Assembly: GCF_900100365.1 (NCBI RefSeq)
Contig: NZ_FNKU01000001.1
Location: 1,116,001-1,180,000 of the forward strand
Reading direction: 5' to 3'
Length of the DNA: 64,000 nucleotides
Origin: Pseudomonas cannabina
GTDB lineage: Bacteria > Pseudomonadota > Gammaproteobacteria > Pseudomonadales > Pseudomonadaceae
Shown here: one piece after another, positions 56,556 to 64,000 of the stretch
Layout of the letters: each line of letters starts with the position of its first letter
How positions within the stretch are numbered: the stretch's first letter is position 1
Position numbers and translations under genes: made by a program
The notes under the pieces: model-generated
What the model saw: the letters and a program-made list of their open reading frames with translations, nothing else
Database searches by the model: none
Told to the model about the DNA's origin: nothing

Positions 56556-57802
56556 AAAAACCGACAGGGCAATGGCGCGATGGCAATTCGGTAGAGCTGC
56601 TGATCAACGGCGAAGACTTCTACAGTCGGGTTTTCGAGTGCATCCGTGCCGCGCGCAAGGAAGTGTTGATCGAGACTTTCATCATTTTCGAAGACCGGAT
56701 CGGCGAGGGCCTGCAACAGGCATTGATCGAGGCGGCCGGTAATGGCGCCAGGGTCGTGGTCACCGTGGATGATTACGGCACCTCGGACCTGAGCTCGACG
56801 TTCGTCAGAACCATGATCGATGCCGGTATCCAGATTCAGCTGTTCGACCCGCGCCCCCGGTTCATGGGGATGCGCACCAACCTGTTCCGCCGCCTGCACC
56901 GCAAGGTCGTGGTGATCGATGGCGAACTGGGCTTTATCGGCGGCATCAATTACAGCGTCGATCACATGACCGACACCGGCCTGACGGCCAAGCAGGATTA
57001 CGCCGTGCTGGTGCGCGGCCCTATTGTCGGTGACATCCATAAGAGCGCGATGAGCATGCTCAGCGAGGCGGTGCGCTCGAAACTGACGCCGATCCCGCTC
57101 AAGCTCGAGCGTGCCGGGAATGCCAGCATGTTGCTCGCCGAGCGTGACAACAGCGAGCACACCAACGACATCGAAGAACAATACCTTGAGGCGATTCGCG
57201 GCGCGACCGAGCGGATTACCCTGGCCAACGCCTACTTCTTCCCCAGCTACCGCTTCTTGCGTGAATTGCGTAACGCGGCGCGGCGCGGCGTGAACGTCAC
57301 GCTGATCCTGCAAGGCCAGCCGGACATGCCGTTCGTGCGGGTCTGCTCGCGTCTCACCTACACCTACCTGTTACGCGACGGGGTGGCCATTCATGAATAC
57401 AAGCAGCGTGCACTGCACGGCAAGGTCGCGCTGATTGATCGGGAGTGGTCCACCGTGGGCTCCAGCAACCTTGACCCGTTGAGCCTGGCGTTGAATCTGG
57501 AAGCCAACCTGTTCATTCGTGATCCGCAACTGAATCAGCATCTGCAGGACCACCTGATGGAGCTTGCCGCTGCGCACAGCACCCAGATGAATTTGAAAGG
57601 CGCGGCCCGCGGTCAATGGTGGCGTGCACCGATGATCGTACTGAGTTTCTTTTTCCTGCGCCGCTTTCCGGCCATCGCCGGGCTGTTTCCGGTGCATGGC
57701 GTGCGTCTCAAACCGCTGCGTGCTGGCGATGTAGTGCCGGAGGCCAAAGTGATTGAGCAACGGCAAAACAACGACCAGATGGACCAGGAGAAAACGTCAT
57801 GA
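56552..57802 (+). CDS. clsB: Cardiolipin synthase ClsB
   Basis: A 416-residue phospholipase-D superfamily enzyme with two HKD motifs: [18 protein letters not shown] (about residue 115) and [18 protein letters not shown] (about 290). It joins phosphatidylglycerol molecules to cardiolipin at the inner membrane. The ATG overlaps the ybhP stop (ATGA), and the ybhN ATG overlaps its own stop, so the three genes are translationally coupled. A basic C-terminal helix ([14 protein letters not shown]) may bind the membrane. Confidence 0.92.
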   Translation: MKKPTGQWRDGNSVELLINGEDFYSRVFECIRAARKEVLIETFIIFEDRIGEGLQQALIEAAGNGARVVVTVDDYGTSDLSSTFVRTMIDAGIQIQLFDPRPRFMGMRTNLFRRLHRKVVVIDGELGFIGGINYSVDHMTDTGLTAKQDYAVLVRGPIVGDIHKSAMSMLSEAVRSKLTPIPLKLERAGNASMLLAERDNSEHTNDIEEQYLEAIRGATERITLANAYFFPSYRFLRELRNAARRGVNVTLILQGQPDMPFVRVCSRLTYTYLLRDGVAIHEYKQRALHGKVALIDREWSTVGSSNLDPLSLALNLEANLFIRDPQLNQHLQDHLMELAAAHSTQMNLKGAARGQWWRAPMIVLSFFFLRRFPAIAGLFPVHGVRLKPLRAGDVVPEAKVIEQRQNNDQMDQEKTS

Positions 57803-58797
57803 CCCGAGCCACAAGCGCTGCGCCGCAAAGCGCCCATGGAGCCAAGTGGAAATGGGCGAAACGGATCTTCAATGTGTTTTTCTTCATTGCCGTACCGGTG
57901 TTGCTGTTTCTGCTGGTCAAGAACCTGGACTGGCAAGAGGTCAAGAAGGCGCTGGCTTCCTACAAGGCCAGCACGCTGGCCATCGCCGCTGTTGTCGCGT
58001 TCGCCAGCTACGCGACCTATTGCGGGTTCGACATCCTGGCGCGCTATTACACCCGTCATAAGCTGGCGATCAAGCAGATCGTGCCGGTGACCTTCGTCTG
58101 TTATGCGTTCAACCTCAATCTCAGCTCGTGGGTCGGCGGGATCGCGCTGCGTTATCGGCTGTATTCAAGGCTTGGGCTCGACGTTTCGACCATCACCCGG
58201 ATTCTGAGTCTGAGCCTGATCACCAACTGGCTGGGGTACATGCTGTTGGCCGGTTTCGTGTTTTCGATGCGCTTTTTGGAATTGCCCGAGGAATGGTCGA
58301 TTGGCACCACAACCCTGCAACTGATCGGCTTCGGGCTGTTGGCCGTGTGTTTTGCTTACCTGCTGGCGTGCCGGTTTTCCAAACGACGTTCATGGACGAT
58401 TCGTGATCAGGAATTCAATCTGCCGTCGATGAAGCAAGCATTGATGCAGGCCAGCCTGGGCGCTTTGAACTGGTCGTTGATGGCGGCGGTGATTTACACC
58501 CTTTTGCCGGACAGCGCGTTCTACCCGGCGATTCTCGGTGTGCTGCTGATCAGCAGCATCGCGGGCGTCATTACCCACATCCCGGCCGGGCTCGGCGTGC
58601 TGGAAACGGTGTTCATCACCTTGCTCTCGCATCAGTTTTCAAAAGGCAGCCTGCTGGCCGCGCTGATTGGCTACCGCGCCATTTACTTCCTGCTGCCATT
58701 GCTGATTGCACTGGTGGTGTATCTGGTTCTGGAAAAACGCGCGAAGAAAATGGGTGAAAAAAACCAGCAGCGGACGGGCGAGGAGGCGAAGTCCTGA
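57799..58797 (+). CDS. ybhN: YbhN/UPF0104 family membrane protein
   Basis: A 332-residue protein with about eight membrane segments, including VFFFIAVPVLLFLLVKNLDW at the N-terminus, LNLSSWVGGIALRYRLYSRL and ISSIAGVITHIPAGLGVLET, the PxGLGxxE signature of the lysylphosphatidylglycerol synthetase transmembrane (UPF0104) family. Its role is unknown; co-occurrence with clsB suggests phospholipid transport or flipping. It overlaps clsB by four bases. A REP-like GTGGGAGCGACC fragment follows at about 58825. Confidence 0.88.
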   Translation: MTRATSAAPQSAHGAKWKWAKRIFNVFFFIAVPVLLFLLVKNLDWQEVKKALASYKASTLAIAAVVAFASYATYCGFDILARYYTRHKLAIKQIVPVTFVCYAFNLNLSSWVGGIALRYRLYSRLGLDVSTITRILSLSLITNWLGYMLLAGFVFSMRFLELPEEWSIGTTTLQLIGFGLLAVCFAYLLACRFSKRRSWTIRDQEFNLPSMKQALMQASLGALNWSLMAAVIYTLLPDSAFYPAILGVLLISSIAGVITHIPAGLGVLETVFITLLSHQFSKGSLLAALIGYRAIYFLLPLLIALVVYLVLEKRAKKMGEKNQQRTGEEAKS

Positions 58798-58850
58798 GCG
58801 ATCAGTTCCACAAAGTATGGCTATCTGTGGGAGCGACCGGGGCGGCGCCT

Positions 58851-59741
58851 TTAATCATCAAACCCCACCTGCTCATGTATTTCGTCAACTTTTAGCTCCA
58901 GCCGATAGGCCACGGCGATGAACAGCGCCTGGCACAGGCACAGGGTCGCGCTCAGGGAGCGAAAGGCGAACGAGCTGCCTTCGTTGACCAGCAACACCGA
59001 GTTGGCGCGCTTGGCCAAAGGCGACAGGTTGCTGTCGGTGATGATCAGGGTCTTGGCCTGATGGTGCTGGGCGATGCGCAGGCAGTGCTGGGTTTCCTTG
59101 CCGTAAGGCGTGAAGCTGATCGCGATCACCAGGTCATTGGCGCGCACGCTGCGCATCTGCTCACGATAACTGCCGCCCAGACCTGAAATCAGGTGAATGC
59201 GTTTGTTGGTGTGTTGCAGGTTGTAAACCAGATAATCCGCCACTGCGAACGAGCGCCGTACACCCACTACATAGATGTTGTCGGCGTTGACCACCAGATC
59301 CACGGCCTTTTCGAACTCGACGTCATCCAGCTCGGCACTCAGGCGTTCCAGCCCGGACAGGGTCGCGTCCACGCATTCGCGGGCCAGATCGCCTGCGCTG
59401 GCCTTTTGCGACTTGTTGGCGATCATGCTGCGGATGCGCTGCTGGTAATTCTGCACCGGCGTGGTCTTGTGGGTGTAAGCCTCACGAAACAGCGCCTGCA
59501 TTTCGCTGAAACCGCTGAACCCGAAGCGCTGCGAGAAGCGCACGATGGCCGACGGATGAACCTCGCATTCACGGGCGATATCGCTGATCCGGTCGACCAT
59601 GATCCGGTCGCTCTGCTGGCTCATGTAGCTGGCGATGCGCTTGAGCTGGCGGGGCAGGCTGTCGTACTCGTCGGTGATCAAGCGCAGCAAACCTTCGGCA
59701 CTGCTGGGCGGCATGTCGACACTCGCCTCGGTGCTGGTCAT
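58851..59741 (-). CDS. RpiR-family regulator of inositol genes
   Basis: A 296-residue regulator with an N-terminal RpiR helix-turn-helix (DEYDSLPRQLKRIASYMSQQ, ISDIARECEVHPSAIVRFSQ) and a C-terminal SIS sugar-isomerase-like domain (NIYVVGVRRSFAVADYLVYN, DLVIAISFTPYGKETQHCLR), which binds a phosphosugar. It is divergent from iolC and so probably controls the inositol operon in response to an intermediate, as in other Gram-negative iol clusters. The start at 59741 with AGGAAGGA upstream is preferred to a longer upstream frame. Confidence 0.87.
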   Translation of the reverse strand: MTSTEASVDMPPSSAEGLLRLITDEYDSLPRQLKRIASYMSQQSDRIMVDRISDIARECEVHPSAIVRFSQRFGFSGFSEMQALFREAYTHKTTPVQNYQQRIRSMIANKSQKASAGDLARECVDATLSGLERLSAELDDVEFEKAVDLVVNADNIYVVGVRRSFAVADYLVYNLQHTNKRIHLISGLGGSYREQMRSVRANDLVIAISFTPYGKETQHCLRIAQHHQAKTLIITDSNLSPLAKRANSVLLVNEGSSFAFRSLSATLCLCQALFIAVAYRLELKVDEIHEQVGFDD

Positions 59742-59865
59742 ATTCAAATCCTTCCTGCTTGTTCTTTTCGGGGCCACGCAGAGGCGTGTCCCTGATGATA
59801 GAGGCTGTGTTCACCAGCGCGGGCGACTATATAGCACCTGCCTGCGCATTGTGACAGCTCATGAA

Positions 59866-59925
59866 TAGCGATGTAGAAAAAATATTCCACTAAAAATAAT
59901 TATAGAATAAATATTGATTGATGCC
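59866..59925. promoter_or_regulatory. AT-rich operator/promoter region between the RpiR gene and iolC
   Basis: The 270-bp divergent gap has one very AT-rich core. In it AATATTC (59881-59887) and GAATAAATATT (59905-59915) form a loose inverted repeat with ATTC/GAAT half-sites 17 bases apart. It is the obvious place for regulator binding; the exact operator is a guess. Confidence 0.4.
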
Positions 59926-60012
59926 GCGTGACGTTTTAGGCTGCATTCACAAAAGGTAGCGCGTGCACCCAGATGTGCGTGCTCCAGGCTGATAAAAATA
60001 ACAGGAGCCACC

Positions 60013-61950
60013 ATGGGCCAGACTCGCTTTGCCACCGGGCGTCAGTTGGATCTGATCTGCCTCGGACGCCTTGGCGTCGATCTTTACGCGCAGCAGGTCG
60101 GCGCACGACTTGAAGACGTTTCCAGCTTCGCCAAATACCTCGGCGGTTCATCGGCCAACATCGCCTTCCGCACAGCCAGGCTGGGGTTGAAAACTGCCAT
60201 GCTCAGCCGGGTGGGCGATGACCACATGGGGCGCTTTCTGATCGAGTCACTGGCGCGAGAAGGCTGCGACGTCAGCGCCATCAAGCGCGATCCTGAACGC
60301 CTGACCGCCATGGTGCTGCTGGGCCTGAAAGATCGCGAAACATTCCCGCTGGTGTTCTACCGCGAAAACTGCGCCGACATGGCCCTGCGCGCCGAAGACA
60401 TTGACGAGCAACAGATCGCGTCCAGCAAGGCGTTGCTGATCACCGGCACGCATTTTTCGACCGATCAGGTCTTCAAGGCCAGCAGCCAGGCACTGGAGTA
60501 TGCCGAGAAGCACAACGTCAAACGGGTCCTGGATATCGACTATCGTCCGGTGCTCTGGGGCCTGGCGGGCAAGGCCGATGGCGAGACACGCTTCGTTGCT
60601 GATCAACAGGTCAGCCAGCACGTGCAACGCATCCTGCCGCGCTTCGATCTGATCGTCGGCACCGAAGAAGAATTTCAGATCGCTGGTGGCTCCACTGATC
60701 TGCTGACCGCGCTGCGCACTGTGCGTGAATTGACTGCCGCAACGCTGGTGGTCAAGCTCGGCCCGCAAGGTTGCACGGTGATTCACGGTGCTATTCCGGC
60801 GCGCCTTGAAGACGGGGCGATCTACCCAGGCGTACGGGTCGAAGTGCTCAACGTGCTGGGTGCTGGCGATGCGTTCATGTCCGGCTTCCTCAGCGGCTGG
60901 CTCAACGACGCCAGTGATGAGCGTTGCTGCCAGCTGGCCAATGCCTGCGGCGGTCTGGTGGTCTCGCGCCATGCGTGCGCCCCGGCGATGCCGACGTCGG
61001 CCGAACTCGATTACCTGTTCAATAGCCCCGAGCCGATCACCCGGCCTGATCAGGATGTCGCTTTGCAGCGCCTGCATCAGGTCAGCGTGGCGCGCAAACA
61101 ATGGAAACAACTGTTCATCTTTGCGTTCGATCACCGCGGCCAACTGGTCGAACTGGCACAGCAGGCCGGGCGTGATCTGAGCAGCATCAGCCAGCTCAAG
61201 CAGCTGTTCGTGCAAGCGGTCGAGCGGGTGGAAGCCGATTTGCGCAAACGGGGCATCGAAGCCGACGTGGGCCTGCTCGCCGATCAGCGCTTCGGCCAGG
61301 ATTCGCTGAATGCGGCCACCGGGCGAGGCTGGTGGATTGCGCGCCCGGTGGAGGTGCAGGGTTCAAGGCCGCTGGCATTCGAGCACGGCCGCTCCATCGG
61401 CAGCAATCTGATCAACTGGCCGCAGGAGCAGATCATCAAGTGTCTGGTGCAATATCACCCTGACGACGAACCGATGCTGCGTCTGGAACAGGAAGCACAG
61501 ATCAAGGCGCTGTACGACGCTTCTAAAGTCAGCGGCCACGAACTGCTGCTGGAAATCATTCCGCCCAAGGATCACCCGTCGCCTCATCCGGATGTGATGT
61601 TCCGTGCAGTCAAGCGCCTGTACAACCTCGGTATCTACCCGGCGTGGTGGAAGATCGAGGCGCAGACGGCTGACGTCTGGCAGCAACTGGACGAGCTGAT
61701 TCAACAGCGTGACCCTTACTGCCGTGGCGTGGTGCTGCTGGGCCTCAATGCGCCGGTCGAAGCGCTGGCCGAAGGGTTCGCACAGGCTCGTCACAGCCGT
61801 ACCTGCAAAGGTTTTGCCGTGGGCCGGACGATCTTTCGCGAGCCAAGCCGGGCCTGGATGGCCGGTGAAATCGACGATGCGGCGTTGGTCAGCCGGGTGC
61901 AAGGCACGTTCAACTGGCTGATCGAGTCGTGGCGCGAAAGCCGCGCCTGA
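60013..61950 (+). CDS. iolC: Bifunctional 5-dehydro-2-deoxygluconokinase / DUF2090 aldolase (IolC)
   Basis: A 645-residue fusion. Residues 1-325 are a PfkB-family kinase (LDLICLGRLGVDLYAQQVGA, GGSSANIAFRTARLGLKTAM, catalytic VLNVLGAGDAFMSGFLSGWL) that phosphorylates 5-dehydro-2-deoxygluconate. Residues about 335-645 are DUF2090, related to class II/LacD-type aldolases (IFAFDHRGQLVELAQQAGRD, GVVLLGLNAPVEALAEGFAQ), which may cleave the product to malonate semialdehyde and dihydroxyacetone phosphate. The ATG follows AGGAGCC. It is the first gene of the inositol operon. Confidence 0.92.
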   Translation: MGQTRFATGRQLDLICLGRLGVDLYAQQVGARLEDVSSFAKYLGGSSANIAFRTARLGLKTAMLSRVGDDHMGRFLIESLAREGCDVSAIKRDPERLTAMVLLGLKDRETFPLVFYRENCADMALRAEDIDEQQIASSKALLITGTHFSTDQVFKASSQALEYAEKHNVKRVLDIDYRPVLWGLAGKADGETRFVADQQVSQHVQRILPRFDLIVGTEEEFQIAGGSTDLLTALRTVRELTAATLVVKLGPQGCTVIHGAIPARLEDGAIYPGVRVEVLNVLGAGDAFMSGFLSGWLNDASDERCCQLANACGGLVVSRHACAPAMPTSAELDYLFNSPEPITRPDQDVALQRLHQVSVARKQWKQLFIFAFDHRGQLVELAQQAGRDLSSISQLKQLFVQAVERVEADLRKRGIEADVGLLADQRFGQDSLNAATGRGWWIARPVEVQGSRPLAFEHGRSIGSNLINWPQEQIIKCLVQYHPDDEPMLRLEQEAQIKALYDASKVSGHELLLEIIPPKDHPSPHPDVMFRAVKRLYNLGIYPAWWKIEAQTADVWQQLDELIQQRDPYCRGVVLLGLNAPVEALAEGFAQARHSRTCKGFAVGRTIFREPSRAWMAGEIDDAALVSRVQGTFNWLIESWRESRA

Positions 61951-62010
61951 AGCGTTTTTGATTGGTGCAGCGAAAACTACAGAACGCGATAACAACAAAA
62001 AGGTGCAGCC

Positions 62011-62916
62011 ATGCCTGTTTCAGCTTCCACGCCCAAGATCCGCATCGGTATCAACCCGATCTCCTGGAGCAACGACGACTTGCCGGCTCTCGGCGGAGAG
62101 ACGCCTTTGAGCACCGCGCTGAGCGAAGGCAAAGCCATCGGCTACGAAGGGTTCGAGCTCAACGGTAAATTCCCCAAGGACGCCAAGGGCGTCGGCGATG
62201 TGCTGCGGCCCTATGACCTGGCGCTGGTGTCCGGCTGGTACTCGAGCCGGCTGGCGCAGCGATCCGTGGCCGAAGAGATCGAGGCCATTACCCCGCATGT
62301 TCAGTTGCTCGCCGAAAACGGCGCGTCAGTGCTGGTGTATGGCGAAGTGGCCGATTCCATTCAGGGTCAGCGCATTCCGCTGGTCGAACGGCCGCGTTTT
62401 CACACTGATCAGGCCTGGCGCGAGTACGCAGACAAACTGACCGAACTGGCGCGTTTCACGCTGTCACGCGGGGTGCGTCTGGCCTATCACCACCACATGG
62501 GTGCCTACATCGAGTCACCCCAGGACATCGACAGGCTGATGGCGCTGACCGGCGATGAAGTCGGGCTGCTGTTCGATTCCGGGCATTGCTACATGGGCGG
62601 CGGCGAGCCCCTGCAGGTACTCGGCAAACACATCGCACGCGTCTGTCATGTGCATTTCAAGGACGTGCGCAAACCGGTGGTGCAGCTGGCGCGCAACAAT
62701 CTCTGGAGCTTTCCGGACTGCATCATCAACGGCACGTTCACGGTGCCGGGCGATGGCGACATCGATTTTTCGGCACTGCTCAAGGTGTTGTTGCAGGCCG
62801 ACTACAGCGGCTGGCTGGTGGTCGAGGCCGAACAGGACCCGGCGGTAGCGCCCAGCTACGTGTATGCCAAAAAAGGCTATGACACCCTGCGCCAGTTGCT
62901 GGCTGATGCGCGATAA
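62011..62916 (+). CDS. iolE: Myo-inosose-2 dehydratase IolE
   Basis: A 301-residue xylose-isomerase-like TIM-barrel enzyme: IRIGINPISWSNDDLPALGG at the N-terminus, LAYHHHMGAYIESPQDIDRL and the metal site GLLFDSGHCYMGGGEPLQVL, then VCHVHFKDVRKPVV and GWLVVEAEQDPAVAPSYVYA. It dehydrates 2-keto-myo-inositol in step two of inositol breakdown. Located 60 bp after iolC, followed 13 bp later by iolB. Confidence 0.95.
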   Translation: MPVSASTPKIRIGINPISWSNDDLPALGGETPLSTALSEGKAIGYEGFELNGKFPKDAKGVGDVLRPYDLALVSGWYSSRLAQRSVAEEIEAITPHVQLLAENGASVLVYGEVADSIQGQRIPLVERPRFHTDQAWREYADKLTELARFTLSRGVRLAYHHHMGAYIESPQDIDRLMALTGDEVGLLFDSGHCYMGGGEPLQVLGKHIARVCHVHFKDVRKPVVQLARNNLWSFPDCIINGTFTVPGDGDIDFSALLKVLLQADYSGWLVVEAEQDPAVAPSYVYAKKGYDTLRQLLADAR

Positions 62917-62929
62917 GGAGGATTGAACC

Positions 62930-63739
62930 ATGAGTCTGTTGACCAAAAGCAAACCCCGGGGCCGCGACATCGTGGCGCTCGCGCCAGGCACGCTTGAATA
63001 CGTGGGTTTCGCGGCCTATCGGCTGGAGGGAGGCGAGCACTTGTCTCTGAGCGCCGAAGAGGACGAACTGTGTGTGGTGCTGCTCGGCGGGCACGCCAGT
63101 GTCAGTGGCGAGGCGCCGGGGCAGGGCGCGTTCAGTTGGGAAAACATCGGTGACCGGCAGTCGGTGTTCGAAGAAAAGTCGCCGTTCGCGGTGTATCTGC
63201 CGCCGCACAGTCAGGTCGAGCTGGTCGCTCGCGGGCCGGTGCATCTGGGTGTCTGCCGTGCTCCCGGCGATGCTGGCAAACAGCTTGCGGCACGGTTGAT
63301 CATGCCCGGCAGCATGAAGCGCAGCGTACGTGGCAAAGGCGCCAACACCCGCTACGTGTGCGACATCCTGCCAGACAGCGAACCGGCGCATTCGCTGCTG
63401 GTGGTCGAGGTGCGCACGCCTTCCGGGCATTCCTCCAGCTACCCGCCGCACAAGCACGACAAGGACAACCTGCCGCACGAGAGCTTTCTCGAGGAAACCT
63501 ACTACCACATGGTCAACCCGCCGCAGGGCTTCGTGTTTCAGCGTGTGTACACCGACGACCGCAGCATCGATCAGGCCATGGCCGTGGAAAACAACGACCT
63601 TGTCACCGTGCCCAAGGGCTACCACCCGGTTTCGGTGCCTTACGGTTACGAATCGTATTACCTGAACGTCATGGCCGGCCCGACCCGTGCGTGGCAGTTC
63701 CACAACGATCCGCAGCACAGCTGGCTGCTGGATCTTTAA
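62930..63739 (+). CDS. iolB: 5-deoxy-glucuronate isomerase IolB
   Basis: A 269-residue bicupin: the N-terminal cupin (GEHLSLSAEEDELCVVLLGG) and the C-terminal cupin with SSYPPHKHDKDNLPHESFLE (metal His/Glu ligands), MVNPPQGFVFQRVYTDDRSI and the VTVPKGYHPVSVPYGYESYY motif. It isomerises 5-deoxy-glucuronate to 5-dehydro-2-deoxygluconate, the IolC substrate. The ATG is preceded by AAGGAGG. Confidence 0.95.
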   Translation: MSLLTKSKPRGRDIVALAPGTLEYVGFAAYRLEGGEHLSLSAEEDELCVVLLGGHASVSGEAPGQGAFSWENIGDRQSVFEEKSPFAVYLPPHSQVELVARGPVHLGVCRAPGDAGKQLAARLIMPGSMKRSVRGKGANTRYVCDILPDSEPAHSLLVVEVRTPSGHSSSYPPHKHDKDNLPHESFLEETYYHMVNPPQGFVFQRVYTDDRSIDQAMAVENNDLVTVPKGYHPVSVPYGYESYYLNVMAGPTRAWQFHNDPQHSWLLDL

Positions 63740-63766
63740 TCCCCTTTTTGCTTTGGAGTCATGCCA

Positions 63767-64000
63767 ATGAGCGAGTCACCGGTGATCGGCCATTACATCA
63801 ACGGCCAGGTAAACGACGGCGATGGTCAGCGCTACAGCGACGTTTTCAACCCGGCCATCGGCACGGTTCAGGCGCGTGTAGCACTGGCCAGCGTCAAGAC
63901 GGTGGATGAAGCGGTTGCAGCGGCCAAAGCAGCGTTTCCTGGCTGGGCCGATCAGTCGTCGCTGCGTCGCGCGCGGGTGATGTTCAAGTTCAAAGAGCTA
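63767..64000 (+). CDS. mmsA: Methylmalonate-semialdehyde dehydrogenase MmsA/IolA (5' part only)
   Basis: The first 78 residues are visible, starting MSESPVIGHYINGQVNDGDG with SDVFNPAIGTVQARVALASV and DEAVAAAKAAFPGWADQSSL, the conserved N-terminus of CoA-acylating MmsA dehydrogenases (about 500 residues). The enzyme turns malonate semialdehyde to acetyl-CoA, the last inositol step, and also serves valine breakdown. GGAG eight bases before ATG 63767 favours it over the in-frame ATG at 63761. It continues beyond the right edge. Confidence 0.9.
   Translation, partial: MSESPVIGHYINGQVNDGDGQRYSDVFNPAIGTVQARVALASVKTVDEAVAAAKAAFPGWADQSSLRRARVMFKFKEL

Overview
The window reads as chromosomal DNA of a plant-associated fluorescent pseudomonad, most likely the Pseudomonas syringae group. 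The evidence is a Psl-type exopolysaccharide operon without pslC, an inositol (iol) cluster, the gene order fadB-fadA-topA-sulA-lexA-psrA-nagZ, and REP sequences of the P. syringae type. All assignments come from reading the translated sequence; no database search was run.

Layout. 1-7000: start of glcD (minus strand), then a damaged tyrosine/homogentisate region. hpd and fahA look intact, maiA is a short remnant, and one deletion has removed the 5' ends of both hmgA and its divergent IclR-type regulator. 7000-16650: accessory metabolism and regulators, including a TetR regulator beside a metallo-beta-lactamase-fold hydrolase with a probable 5' frameshift, a LysR regulator, a DJ-1/PfpI protein, a DUF4432 protein, an EthD protein, and a TDT-family transporter divergent from a YeiE-like LysR regulator. 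16583-30815: an eleven-gene minus-strand psl operon (pslA, B, D, E, F, G, H, I, J, an acyltransferase, pslK), most genes overlapping or almost touching. 31236-32549: an intact IS3-family element with a 3-bp target duplication, inserted about 420 bp upstream of pslA. 32658-42530: core genes (yegS, an orphan NarL-type response regulator, cheV with a clear sigma-28 promoter, a MOSC protein, slt, uup, a universal stress protein). 42530-43742: a 1.2-kb stretch without a convincing protein gene, holding a candidate minus-strand small RNA and the second copy of a structured repeat. 43743-58800: fadBA, topA, the lexA-sulA SOS operon with two LexA boxes, psrA with its palindromic operator, nagZ, a methylthioinosine phosphorylase, cybB, and a ybhP-clsB-ybhN lipid operon. 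58851-64000: RpiR-type regulator and the start of a myo-inositol operon (iolC, iolE, iolB, mmsA/iolA), which runs off the right edge.

How the genes work together. The psl genes encode sugar-nucleotide supply, lipid-linked assembly, flipping, polymerisation and export of one polysaccharide. FadB and FadA form the beta-oxidation complex, and PsrA is the fatty-acid-responsive regulator of this type of gene. LexA and SulA are the SOS core. The homogentisate region suggests that HPPD still makes homogentisate while its ring-cleavage enzyme is broken, which predicts pyomelanin formation unless another hmgA copy exists.

The most notable observations are the head-to-head deletion in hmgR/hmgA, a two-copy intergenic repeat whose hairpin shows compensatory base changes, a candidate sRNA between a small membrane protein gene and fadB, and several perfect palindromes placed just upstream of genes.
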